Assembly: GCA_042092935.1 (NCBI GenBank)
Contig: JBELFK010000133.1
Span: 1 to 7,802, forward strand
Origin: JASMHC01 sp042092935
Lineage (GTDB): Bacteria; Pseudomonadota; Alphaproteobacteria; Rhodobacterales; Rhodobacteraceae
DNA length: 7,802 nt
Direction of reading: 5' to 3'
Of the stretch, positions 1 to 6,734 are shown in pieces. Both the position numbers and the translations under genes were made by a program. The stretch's first letter is position 1. The number at the start of each line of letters is the position of its first letter. A model generated the notes under the pieces. The model did no database searches. It was not told the origin of the DNA and was given only the letters and a program-made list of their open reading frames with translations.

Positions 1-189
1 GTTCTTGGGATTGGCAAGGTGCGTGACCGTGGCCAAAAGCCCGCCGACTGCGAACGCATAGGCGATGAAATAGAACGCGAAGGCATTCCATCCGTTGAGG
101 CCCGGCATGCCCAGCCCTAAAAACGCTAGAAGGCCAAAGCCCAAGCCGGAAAAGGCGGTGAAGAATATAACTGAGGGTGCTGGATGCAT
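1..189 (-). CDS. soeC: SoeC, membrane anchor of sulfite dehydrogenase (partial, N-terminal 63 residues)
   Basis: This is the start of an integral membrane subunit of the DmsC/NrfD type; the rest lies beyond the left edge. In SoeABC this subunit anchors the catalytic pair to the cytoplasmic face of the inner membrane and passes electrons from sulfite oxidation to quinone. The 63 visible residues open with MHPAPSVIFF. They contain two hydrophobic stretches, about residues 6-28 and 34-55, separated by a short Gly/Pro/Asn turn, and end in HLANPKN, which resembles the histidine-containing first loop of DmsC-like proteins. The ATG at 189 overlaps the soeB stop codon as TAATG, and a GGAG ribosome-binding sequence lies 8 nt upstream inside soeB, so translation is probably coupled. 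The family is assigned from overall resemblance and from the position after soeA and soeB. A DmsC or PsrC subunit of another molybdoenzyme is the alternative. Confidence 0.85.
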   Translation of the reverse strand, partial: MHPAPSVIFFTAFSGLGFGLLAFLGLGMPGLNGWNAFAFYFIAYAFAVGGLLATVTHLANPKN

Positions 190-920
190 TACATTTTCTC
201 CAGTGCTTTATCGAGCCACCCGAGGAAACCGCTGGCTTCTTCGGCGACGGGGTCAAGGGATACGCCGCAATCAAGCGTGTCCTTCGGACGTGGAGGCAGG
301 TACTTGTTGACCGGCTTGGTGCCAAGTTCCGGCATCAAATCCATTCCGCCACGTTTGGCGACCAATTTACTGACGTCGCTTTCGGGATCTCCCAGATCGC
401 CAAAGTGACGCGCACCCGACGGGCAAGTTCTGACGCAAGCCGGAACACGGTCTTCCTCGGGCAGGTTTTCGTTGTAAATACGGTCAACACAAAGCGTGCA
501 TTTCTTCATCACACCGGCCATAAGGTCCAATTCGCGCGCGCCGTAAGGACAGGCCCAGGCGCAGAGACCACAACCCATGCAATCCGCCTCATTGACCAAA
601 ACGATCCCGTCTTCCGAGCGCTTGTAGCTGGCACCCGTGGGGCAGACGGTGACGCAAGGCGCGTCTTCGCAATGCAGACAGGATTTCGGGAAGTGCACGG
701 TTTGCGCAGGCCCTTGGTCCGGTTGGACTTCGTAACTGTGAACACGGTTGAGGAAAGTTCCCTCGGGCGTCCCATAGGCATCCTTGTCCGACAGCGGCGC
801 ACCGTAATTTTGCGTGTTCCAGCCTTTGCACGACACAACGCAGGCATGACAGCCAACGCAGGTGTCAAGGTCGATGACAAGGCCAAGTTTCTTATCCGTT
901 TGTGTTGGTAAAGTCGTCAT
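189..920 (-). CDS. soeB: SoeB, four-cluster iron-sulfur subunit of sulfite dehydrogenase
   Basis: A 243-residue ferredoxin-type electron-transfer subunit that would carry electrons from the molybdenum centre of SoeA to SoeC and quinone. Sixteen cysteines fall into the four groups typical of DmsB/PsrB/SoeB: C21-x2-C-x2-C-x3-C31, C81-x2-C-x4-C-x3-C93, C114-x2-C-x2-C-x3-C124, and C141-x2-C144 with C162 and C166. They are enough for four [4Fe-4S] clusters. There is no signal peptide or Tat motif, consistent with a cytoplasmic location. An ATG at 935 is in frame, but I chose the ATG at 920. It overlaps the soeA stop as ATGA and has an excellent GGGAGGT ribosome-binding sequence 6 nt upstream, which itself lies just downstream of the 935 ATG. 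The gene ends as TAATG with soeC. The fold and cluster content are very secure; sulfite as substrate rests on SoeA and the neighbouring dsrA and cysG. Confidence 0.92.
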   Translation of the reverse strand: MTTLPTQTDKKLGLVIDLDTCVGCHACVVSCKGWNTQNYGAPLSDKDAYGTPEGTFLNRVHSYEVQPDQGPAQTVHFPKSCLHCEDAPCVTVCPTGASYKRSEDGIVLVNEADCMGCGLCAWACPYGARELDLMAGVMKKCTLCVDRIYNENLPEEDRVPACVRTCPSGARHFGDLGDPESDVSKLVAKRGGMDLMPELGTKPVNKYLPPRPKDTLDCGVSLDPVAEEASGFLGWLDKALEKM

Positions 921-3748
921 TTGCCGACCTCCCATGCTATATCCTCAGGGCCCTGACCGACCGGTGATTTGATCGGCGGGAACGCCGGTTGGCTTTGATC
1001 TGGTGGCGGTGCCTTTTCGATCCGAACCTTAAGGTCGAACCAAGCCGCCTGCCCCGTGATCGGATCCGAGTTGGCCCACCGCATGCCATCCCCTTTGGAG
1101 GGCAGCAATTCGTGGATCAGGTGGTTCAAGAGAAAGCCCTTGGTCGCCTCGGGCGCGTCGTCTTTCAACGCCCACGCGCCTTTGCGCTTTCCGATTGCGT
1201 TCCACGTCCACACGGTATTGTCGTTTAGTGCCGCCATATGCGACACCGGCACTGTGATTTCTCCGTGGTGCGACGTGACTTTCGCCCAATCTCCGTCCTT
1301 AAAGCCGTTGGCCTCCCAAATTTTTGTTGGGACATAAAGCGGGTTTTGACCGTGGATTTGGCGCAGCCAGGCGTTTTGTGTGCCCCAACTGTGATACATC
1401 GCCATTGGTCGCTGCGTCAGAGCGTGGATCGGATAGTCGTCTTCGTTGATTTGCGTGCCCTCAAAAGGCGCATACCAAATCGGAAGCGGGTCCATCGTGT
1501 CTTTGATCCGCTCACGCAGATGCTCGGGCGGCTGACGCTCTCCGTGGCCCTCGGCGGCCAGTTGGAACTTGCGCATCGGTTCAACATAAAGCTGGAACAG
1601 GTAGGGCATCGGCGTGTCAAGGATACCGATCTCAACCGCCCAATCCTGATAGGCTTTGTTCCAGGGTTTGAAGTAAAGCGCCTCGTCGGGAATGTGATTG
1701 ATCCAGAATCCGCCGTTTTCGATATAGGCGTCAATCTGGTTCGGATTGGGTGCACCGCGCCCCCCCTGATCGCCATCCTCGCCGCGGAAACCGGCAAGCG
1801 GGCCAATACCCGGCTTGCGCTGGTGTGTTTGGATGTAGTCAGCGTAATCCGCCCACTTCTGACTGCCATCTTCATTGACAAAGGCAGGCAGATCGAGCCG
1901 TGCCCCCAATTCACAAAGCACCGACTGAAAACCACGCACATCGCGGTCAGGTTCCACCACCGGCCACCGGATTGCATCCGCCGCGCCGTCAGCCTCGCAA
2001 ATCGGGCGGTCAAGCAAGCTGATGCAATCGTGGCGCTCAAGATAGGTGGTGTCCGGCAAAACGAGATCGGCATAAGCCACGGTTTCCGATGAATAGGCAT
2101 CCGAGTAGATGATGTTCGGAATGACATAGTCGCCATTCTCATCTTTGTCGGTCAGCATCTCCATCGTGCCCTTGGTGTTCATCGACGAATTCCACGCCAT
2201 ATTCGCCATATACATGAACAGCGTGTCGATCTTGTAAGGATCGCCCGCATGAGCGTTTGAGATCACCATATGCATCAACCCATGCGCCGACATCGGGTTT
2301 TCCCATGTAAACGCCTTGTCGATGCGCGCGGGCGAGCCATCTTCCTTTAGCGCCAACCCCTCGGGGCCACGCACAAACCCAAGATGCGGCCCGTCAAGCG
2401 GGCTGAGCGGCTTGGCACCACAATGCGGGGCGGGATGTGCCTCGACCGGCTTGGGATAGGGTGGCTTAAAGCGAAAGCCGCCAGGAACTTCGACGCTGCC
2501 CAGCAAAATTTGCAGGACGTGCAACGAACGACAGGTTTGGAAACCGTTTGAATGTGCCGAGATTCCGCGCATCGAATGGAAGGCGACGGGGCGGCCAATC
2601 ATCTTGTCGTGCTTTTCACCGCGGAAGTCGGTCCAGGGTTGATCGATCACGATCTCTTCTTCAAAGGCCGTTTTCGCCAGAAGCGCTGCGATCGACTTGA
2701 TGCGGTCCGCCGATACGCCGCATTGGTCGGCAACCGCCTCGGGGGCGTATTGGGGATCGAGATAGCGCGTCGCCATTTCATGGAACACCGCGCGATGCGT
2801 CACGCCATCACGCACAAGCGTTCCGTTCAAATCGGGCTTTACACCTTTTTGGTCAAACGGCGTCAATTCACCCGTGGCGCGATCAATGACCAGCACCTTG
2901 CCGTCTTCGTCGCGCAGCAACAGACCCTTTTCCGGTCCGTCCGAGGCGTTTATCAACCCCGGCGCATTGGTGTAACGCGCCAGATAATCGAGATCGATTT
3001 TGCCCGCTTTTAGCAACTCGTGCACCAGCGCCAGGATAAACAGTCCGTCGGTCCCAGGCGTGATGCCGACCCATTCGTCCGCAATGGCATTATAGCCCGA
3101 ACGGATCGGGTTGACGCCGATGACCTTGGCGCCGTTGGCCTTGAGCTTGCCCAAACCGATTTTGATCGGGTTGCTGTCGTGATCCTCGGCCACGCCAAAG
3201 ATCATGAACAGTTTGGCGCGGTCCCAATCGGGCTGGCCAAATTCCCAAAACGCGCCGCCCATCGTGTAGATGCCAGCCGCCGCCATATTGACCGAGCAAA
3301 ACCCACCATGCGCCGCGTAATTCGGAGTTCCGAACTGCTGCGCCCAGAACGACGTGAAACTTTGCGATTGGTCGCGCCCTGTAAAAAACGCCAGCTTCTC
3401 GGGGTTATTTTCACGAATGGGGCGCAGCATGTCGGCGGCGATGGTAAGCGCCTCGTCCCAACTGATGTTCTCAAACTCACCCGAGCCGCGTGGCCCAACG
3501 CGTTTCATCGGCGAGCGCAGTCGCGATGGAGCGTTGTGCTGCATGATACCCGCGCTGCCCTTGGCGCAAAGCACACCCTTGTTCACCGGATGGTCGCGAT
3601 TGCCTTCGATATAGGCGACCTTACCGCCTTTCATGTGGACGTTAATGCCACAACGACACGCACACATGTAACATGTCGTCTTACGGATTTCGTCCGAAAC
3701 GGCCGGAGACGGTCGCGCCTCTATGCGAGTTCCTGCTGATGCACCCAT
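917..3748 (-). CDS. soeA: SoeA, molybdopterin catalytic subunit of cytoplasmic sulfite dehydrogenase (quinone)
   Basis: A 943-residue molybdoenzyme of the DMSO reductase superfamily, predicted to oxidise sulfite to sulfate at a bis-pterin molybdenum centre. The N-terminal [4Fe-4S] motif is C26-x2-C29-x3-C33 with C61 in VLCAKG. The catalytic molybdopterin oxidoreductase domain follows, and C151 in GGFCSVNM sits where the molybdenum-coordinating cysteine of Psr/Phs-type enzymes is expected. A dinucleotide-binding C-terminal domain covers roughly residues 790-920 (TQRPMAMYHSWGTQN and what follows). There is no twin-arginine signal, unlike the exported PsrA, PhsA and TtrA; this favours the cytoplasmic Soe type. 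The frame stays open to 3808, but that start would add a lysine-rich tail. The ATG at 3748 has GGGGAG 7 nt upstream and is preferred. It follows cysG after 62 nt and overlaps soeB by 4 nt. Thiosulfate or polysulfide reductase is the alternative; the neighbouring dsrA and cysG argue for sulfite. Confidence 0.9.
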   Translation of the reverse strand: MGASAGTRIEARPSPAVSDEIRKTTCYMCACRCGINVHMKGGKVAYIEGNRDHPVNKGVLCAKGSAGIMQHNAPSRLRSPMKRVGPRGSGEFENISWDEALTIAADMLRPIRENNPEKLAFFTGRDQSQSFTSFWAQQFGTPNYAAHGGFCSVNMAAAGIYTMGGAFWEFGQPDWDRAKLFMIFGVAEDHDSNPIKIGLGKLKANGAKVIGVNPIRSGYNAIADEWVGITPGTDGLFILALVHELLKAGKIDLDYLARYTNAPGLINASDGPEKGLLLRDEDGKVLVIDRATGELTPFDQKGVKPDLNGTLVRDGVTHRAVFHEMATRYLDPQYAPEAVADQCGVSADRIKSIAALLAKTAFEEEIVIDQPWTDFRGEKHDKMIGRPVAFHSMRGISAHSNGFQTCRSLHVLQILLGSVEVPGGFRFKPPYPKPVEAHPAPHCGAKPLSPLDGPHLGFVRGPEGLALKEDGSPARIDKAFTWENPMSAHGLMHMVISNAHAGDPYKIDTLFMYMANMAWNSSMNTKGTMEMLTDKDENGDYVIPNIIYSDAYSSETVAYADLVLPDTTYLERHDCISLLDRPICEADGAADAIRWPVVEPDRDVRGFQSVLCELGARLDLPAFVNEDGSQKWADYADYIQTHQRKPGIGPLAGFRGEDGDQGGRGAPNPNQIDAYIENGGFWINHIPDEALYFKPWNKAYQDWAVEIGILDTPMPYLFQLYVEPMRKFQLAAEGHGERQPPEHLRERIKDTMDPLPIWYAPFEGTQINEDDYPIHALTQRPMAMYHSWGTQNAWLRQIHGQNPLYVPTKIWEANGFKDGDWAKVTSHHGEITVPVSHMAALNDNTVWTWNAIGKRKGAWALKDDAPEATKGFLLNHLIHELLPSKGDGMRWANSDPITGQAAWFDLKVRIEKAPPPDQSQPAFPPIKSPVGQGPEDIAWEVGK

Positions 3749-3810
3749 TGTCTGTCTCCCCGATTTTTTCTTCTTTTTTCTATATTTCGTTCGATGCTGT
3801 TCAAACAACG
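3749..3810 (-). promoter_or_regulatory. cysG-soeA gap with soeA ribosome-binding site and weak possible promoter
   Basis: This 62-nt gap is the only sizeable break in the leftward operon. Read on the minus strand it has TTGTTT and TATAGA 18 nt apart (four of six matches each), then a purine-rich A/G tract, then GGGGAG 7 nt before the soeA ATG. No stem-loop followed by a T-run is visible, so readthrough from cysG is expected. A separate promoter for soeABC is possible but weakly supported. Confidence 0.3.
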
Positions 3811-5286
3811 CTACGTTCTGTCTGGACTTAAAGAAGCCCCATCAGTGGACTTATTCGCAGCAATCGACATCTCATGCGTTCGCTCGCTAGCGGCTGATTT
3901 TGCCGGCTCGAGCAAACCTCTCAAACGCACCACGCCGCCGATCATAATGATCGCCGGACCCTTGATATTGGCCTTTGTGGCAATCTCAACGATGTCGGCG
4001 AACGTCCCTGAAACAACCCGCTGCTCGGGGCGCGTGCCATTTTCGATCAGGGCTATATCCGTGTCGCTGGCAACGCCGCGCGACACAAACCCGTCGACCA
4101 ATTTACCAAGGTTTGACGTGCCCATGTAGATCGCAACCGTTTGCGCAGGCCGGATCAGAACGTCCCAGTCGAGATCCAAGACCCCGTCTTTGCCGTGGGC
4201 CGTAACAAAAACGCAAGATTGCGCGTGATCGCGATGCGTCAAGGGGATGCCTGCATAGGCACTGCATCCCGCAGCCGCTGTGATACCCGGCACGATGCGA
4301 AACGGAACGCCAGCCTCGGCCAACATTTCAATCTCCTCACCGCCCCGTCCAAAGGTAAAGGGATCGCCCCCTTTGAGACGCAAAACACGGTTCCCCTCGG
4401 TCGCGAGTTTGGCCATGAGTTGCGAAATGTCTTCCTGCTGCATCGTGTGCTGCTGAGGCAGCTTGCCGACAAAGATCCGCTCTGCATCACGGCGTACCAA
4501 CGACAGGATGTCGTCGCTGATAAGCCGGTCATAAAGCACCACATCAGCCCGCTGCATCAATCGCAACGCCTTGAACGTCAGCAAATCGGGGTCACCCGGT
4601 CCGGCGCCGACCAAGTAAACCTCACCCATGGGTCGGTTCGTCGTTTTGCCAACCCCGTCAAGATCGCTTTCAATCCGGTTTCGTGCCTTGCCGGCGTCGC
4701 CCGCCAGAAACAAATCTCCGGCCGGGCCGTCGATCATGCGCTCCCAAAAATGCCGCCGGTCGCGGCCATTGCTGATCTTGTCGGCAATCGCCTGACGAAA
4801 CCCACCGACAAATTCCGTCAACTGACCAAAGGACGGCAGCAACATCGTCTCGATCCGCGCACGCAACGTACGGGCAATGACGGGGGCAGCCCCCCCTGTC
4901 GAAATCGCCACGACCACCGGCGAGCGGTCAACAATCGACGGCGTAATGAAGTCGCAAATATCCGGTTCGTCGGCAACGTTGCATAAAACCTTGAAGTCGT
5001 CTGCCCATGCCCGAAGCGCTTTGTCGCGCGTGGGGTTTTCTGACGCGCCGTAAACGACGACGGCGTGCTCAACGTCACCCCGTTGAACTTCACGTGCATG
5101 AAAGGTCAGCGCATCGTCGCCCTTGCCGATCAAAATGCGCAGTTCCTCGTCCGGCGACGGATCGCAGGCAACCACCCGCGCGCCCGCAGACAAGGCCCGC
5201 TCGACCCGTCGGGCAGCCACGGTCCCCCCACCATCGACCACAACGGTCTTGTCTTTGACCGTCAGGAATATCGGGAGATGGTCCAT
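3811..5286 (-). CDS. cysG: CysG, trifunctional siroheme synthase
   Basis: A 491-residue cytoplasmic enzyme that makes siroheme from uroporphyrinogen III. Residues 1-210 form the precorrin-2 dehydrogenase/sirohydrochlorin ferrochelatase half: the start MDHLPIF matches E. coli CysG, GGGTVAARR (19-27) is the NAD-binding turn, and D106 in CNVADEP corresponds to catalytic Asp104. Residues 220-460 form the SAM-dependent methyltransferase half, with VGAGPGDPDLLT (226-237), YDRL (252-255), LKGGDPFTFGRGGEE (304-318) and GIPLTHRD (346-353). The position of E. coli Ser128, reported as phosphorylated in the Salmonella enzyme, is Thr130 here. About 30 low-complexity residues follow the methyltransferase fold. 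The ATG overlaps the preceding small gene's stop as TAATG. In this context the siroheme would serve DsrAB beside the Soe pathway, although one CysG could also supply assimilatory sulfite and nitrite reductases. Confidence 0.96.
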   Translation of the reverse strand: MDHLPIFLTVKDKTVVVDGGGTVAARRVERALSAGARVVACDPSPDEELRILIGKGDDALTFHAREVQRGDVEHAVVVYGASENPTRDKALRAWADDFKVLCNVADEPDICDFITPSIVDRSPVVVAISTGGAAPVIARTLRARIETMLLPSFGQLTEFVGGFRQAIADKISNGRDRRHFWERMIDGPAGDLFLAGDAGKARNRIESDLDGVGKTTNRPMGEVYLVGAGPGDPDLLTFKALRLMQRADVVLYDRLISDDILSLVRRDAERIFVGKLPQQHTMQQEDISQLMAKLATEGNRVLRLKGGDPFTFGRGGEEIEMLAEAGVPFRIVPGITAAAGCSAYAGIPLTHRDHAQSCVFVTAHGKDGVLDLDWDVLIRPAQTVAIYMGTSNLGKLVDGFVSRGVASDTDIALIENGTRPEQRVVSGTFADIVEIATKANIKGPAIIMIGGVVRLRGLLEPAKSAASERTHEMSIAANKSTDGASLSPDRT

Positions 5287-5486
5287 TATTCCGCCCCCCC
5301 AGCATGCGCCGAAGCCACCAGCATTTTCCCAAGGTTTTCAGCCGCTTCCGCGTCGAGATCAACCTGCGTGATCCGCGTACCTTCTTTGAATATCAACCGC
5401 GTCATACGCATACCGCCATCAAAGATAACCTCTTTCAATATCGCGCGACGACGGTAAGGCAGTTCCAGCCTTGCGATCTCTGTCAT
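5286..5486 (-). CDS. Small conserved-looking protein, 66 residues, function unknown
   Basis: A 66-residue protein of unknown function, without cysteines, signal peptide or membrane segment. The first two thirds alternate in a way that suggests beta strands (LELPYRRRAILKEVIFDGG, then MRMTRLIFKEGTRITQVDL); the rest (DAEAAENLGKMLVASA) looks like one helix. It faintly recalls short alphaproteobacterial DUF proteins (DUF6967-like), but this is from memory and unverified. The ATG at 5486 is 4 nt after the stop of the 65-residue gene. A TTG at 5498, slightly overlapping that gene and preceded by GGGGGCTGGA, is an alternative start adding four residues (xAEQ before MTE). The open frame extends to 5630, but that part only shadows the neighbouring gene. 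The stop overlaps the cysG ATG as TAATG, so the two are probably translated together. This suggests, without proving, a role linked to siroheme or sulfite metabolism. Confidence 0.8.
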   Translation of the reverse strand: MTEIARLELPYRRRAILKEVIFDGGMRMTRLIFKEGTRITQVDLDAEAAENLGKMLVASAHAGGAE

Positions 5487-5490
5487 TTGC

Positions 5491-5688
5491 TCAGCCAAAA
5501 TCCAGCCCCCGCGTAAAGGCCGCTTCAAGTTGCCATTGCCAGTTTTTCGGCGTGTCGCGAAAGTCTGGCTTGACGTCAAACTCAAGAAACATTTCACCCG
5601 AAGCGCCCGCGTGCTGCACAAGCTCCTCAAGTTGATGAAATTTCGTGACCTCGGGGTGGCCGATAATCAGATCGCTCAATTGTGCCAT
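5491..5688 (-). CDS. Small protein, 65 residues, unrecognised
   Basis: A 65-residue protein that I do not recognise. It begins MAQLSDLIIGHPEVTKFHQL, has a probable helix around residues 16-27, a short strand (EMFLEFDVKPDF, 32-43) and an aromatic-rich patch with two tryptophans (PKNWQWQLEAAF, 47-58). It has no cysteines, no signal peptide and no membrane segment, so it should be a small soluble cytoplasmic protein. The ATG at 5688 is one base after the dioxygenase stop (TGACATG). A GAGGA ribosome-binding sequence inside the end of that gene sits about 6 nt upstream, which supports real, coupled translation. The next gene starts 4 nt after its stop. The spacing, start signal and operon position make it a convincing gene, perhaps a partner or regulator of the dioxygenase or of a sulfur enzyme, but no function can be assigned from sequence alone. 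Confidence 0.78.
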   Translation of the reverse strand: MAQLSDLIIGHPEVTKFHQLEELVQHAGASGEMFLEFDVKPDFRDTPKNWQWQLEAAFTRGLDFG

Positions 5689-5689
5689 G

Positions 5690-6619
5690 TCAGTCCTCAG
5701 AAATGCGGTCGTGAAACCGTGCCCGCATCATAATGCGTTGATTGCCGTTTGCGGGATCGTCCACGAAGCTGGTCCGATTGTGAAGAACATTATTATTCAA
5801 TACACCTTCGCCCGCGTTCAAGCGTCGCTGAACCATCAAAGCGTCCCCCGCCCCCAGCCATTCGCGCATCCATGCGGCAGCCTCAAGCGTCGCGCCATCA
5901 TCGCGCCACTCAATCGAGCGTGTTCGTGCCGTGTAGCGCATTTGCAACCGACCTGTCGCCTTGTTTGCATAAAAAACAGGCCCGATTGATGCGGGGCGCT
6001 CTTGACCGTTGTCTTCTGTATTGGCGGGAATGGTCATCGCACGCGGGTGCATGAAGGCCCGTACATAGTCGGGATTTTCGTCTCGCATACGCAGATAAGC
6101 TATTTCGGGATCGAGTAACTGGTTCACGCCCCCCTCTTGGGCCGGAGCGTGACAGTATAGGGCAAAGGCCTCAACGCGATTGTCCGCATCATTGTAATAC
6201 CCGTCCGTGTGCCAATTCAGGGCACGCGGTGTATAAGGGATGTATCCACGTTGCTTCTTCGCCGAGGTGGTTTTCAGGGCGACTACCCCGTCCTCTCCGG
6301 CGGATCGGTGGTCTTCGAGTATACTGAGACCGAAGTTTGCCGCGAAACTCTGTAAATCCTTCGCGGCGGCCTCGGGCGAAGCCGGAAGATCGGCCACTTG
6401 AAACACCGAAAAGTTGACCAATTGGCACTGATTTTTGATCCGGCGGATGGAATCGGAACTGGCAGATTTCAAAGATTCTACCGTTATTGGCAGCGCAGCA
6501 TTCATTTCTTCGAATATTTTATTTTTTGCATTTCTCCACGCAGAATAGGCCCCTTCCGATGACAAATCCTGCCAGTAAAAATGAGATATATCATTGTTTT
6601 TATTGATGTTATTTTCCAT
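5690..6619 (-). CDS. TauD/TfdA-family Fe(II)/2-oxoglutarate-dependent dioxygenase
   Basis: A 309-residue protein of the TauD/TfdA superfamily, whose members oxidise a substrate with O2 and 2-oxoglutarate at a mononuclear Fe(II). The metal ligands are visible: H137 and D139 in NWHTDGYYN, and H280 in NNNVLHNRTSF. An arginine near R299 (RIMMRARFHD) is the likely 2-oxoglutarate carboxylate anchor. The first 60 or so residues are an Asn/Ser-rich, lower-GC extension outside the core. I chose the ATG at 6619, with AGG 5 nt upstream; an in-frame TTG at 6631, with AAGGT about 9 nt upstream, is an alternative. It is the first gene of the leftward operon, divergent from dsrA. No sulfonate transporter is seen, so taurine is not supported as substrate. 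Sulfonate cleavage releasing sulfite would suit the Soe/Dsr setting, but hydroxylation of an unrelated metabolite is equally possible. The family is secure; the substrate is unknown. Confidence 0.9.
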   Translation of the reverse strand: MENNINKNNDISHFYWQDLSSEGAYSAWRNAKNKIFEEMNAALPITVESLKSASSDSIRRIKNQCQLVNFSVFQVADLPASPEAAAKDLQSFAANFGLSILEDHRSAGEDGVVALKTTSAKKQRGYIPYTPRALNWHTDGYYNDADNRVEAFALYCHAPAQEGGVNQLLDPEIAYLRMRDENPDYVRAFMHPRAMTIPANTEDNGQERPASIGPVFYANKATGRLQMRYTARTRSIEWRDDGATLEAAAWMREWLGAGDALMVQRRLNAGEGVLNNNVLHNRTSFVDDPANGNQRIMMRARFHDRISED

Positions 6620-6690
6620 CAAAACCTGCAAATCATTTCTACCTTTTCAAATGCTGCAACGCAACAATATTTCAAAACCCAACAGAGTTA

Positions 6691-6720
6691 TTGCCAAATC
6701 TTTTAACATTCGATTATAAC
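6691..6720 (+). promoter_or_regulatory. Candidate sigma70-type promoter for dsrA
   Basis: TTGCCA at 6691-6696 and TATAAC at 6715-6720 each match five of six consensus bases and are separated by 18 nt. The predicted start of transcription is near 6727, giving a 5' leader of about 130 nt before the dsrA ATG. It is a pattern match only; no transcription data support it. Confidence 0.5.
6713..6718 (-). promoter_or_regulatory. Candidate -10 element (TATAAT) for the leftward operon
   Basis: The minus strand reads a perfect TATAAT here, overlapping the -10 of the rightward promoter. No good -35 lies 16-18 nt upstream: the hexamer at 17 nt is TCGTTG, and TTGGTG occurs at only 14 nt. If the promoter is real it may need an activator. 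Transcription would start near 6706, about 87 nt before the dioxygenase ATG. Confidence 0.35.
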
Positions 6721-6722
6721 GA

Positions 6723-6734
6723 TGTATAGATACA
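6723..6734. promoter_or_regulatory. 12-bp palindrome, candidate operator
   Basis: TGTAT-AG-ATACA is an inverted repeat with 5-bp arms and a 2-bp centre. It covers the predicted start site of the dsrA promoter and lies in the region just upstream of the leftward -10, so a dimeric regulator bound here could act on both transcripts. The TGTAT/ATACA arms loosely resemble operators of GntR-type regulators. That resemblance is weak, and no regulator gene is in the window. Confidence 0.4.

Noticed and set aside
177..911. Long plus-strand open frame of 244 codons opposite soeB
   Set aside because: It lies wholly antisense to a gene with four intact ferredoxin cysteine motifs and shows no recognisable domain; such frames are common opposite GC-rich genes.
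921..935. Upstream in-frame ATG for soeB at 935
   Set aside because: The GGGAGGT ribosome-binding sequence is just downstream of this codon and is placed for the ATG at 920, which also forms the typical ATGA overlap with soeA.
1238..2092. Plus-strand open frame of 284 codons opposite soeA
   Set aside because: It is antisense to the conserved molybdopterin enzyme, has no domain or start signal, and is explained by codon bias on the other strand. The same holds for the plus-strand frames at 2552-3013, 3020-3739 and 4141-4986.
917..3748. Thiosulfate, polysulfide or tetrathionate reductase instead of SoeA
   Set aside because: Those enzymes carry a twin-arginine signal on the catalytic subunit; none is seen here, and the dsrA and cysG neighbours fit sulfite oxidation. 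It is not strictly excluded.
3749..3808. Upstream in-frame start for soeA, adding 20 residues
   Set aside because: The added segment is a lysine-rich run encoded by the A/G tract and looks like leader DNA, while the ATG at 3748 has GGGGAG at good spacing.
5294..5300. Run of seven G (minus strand) just before cysG as a phase-variation site
   Set aside because: Comparable C/G runs occur inside soeA (near 1760) and cysG (near 4890), so the run looks like ordinary composition rather than a contingency locus.
5690..6619. Naming the dioxygenase tauD (taurine dioxygenase)
   Set aside because: Only the superfamily is supported. No tauABC transporter is present, and the N-terminal extension and general sequence do not establish taurine as the substrate.
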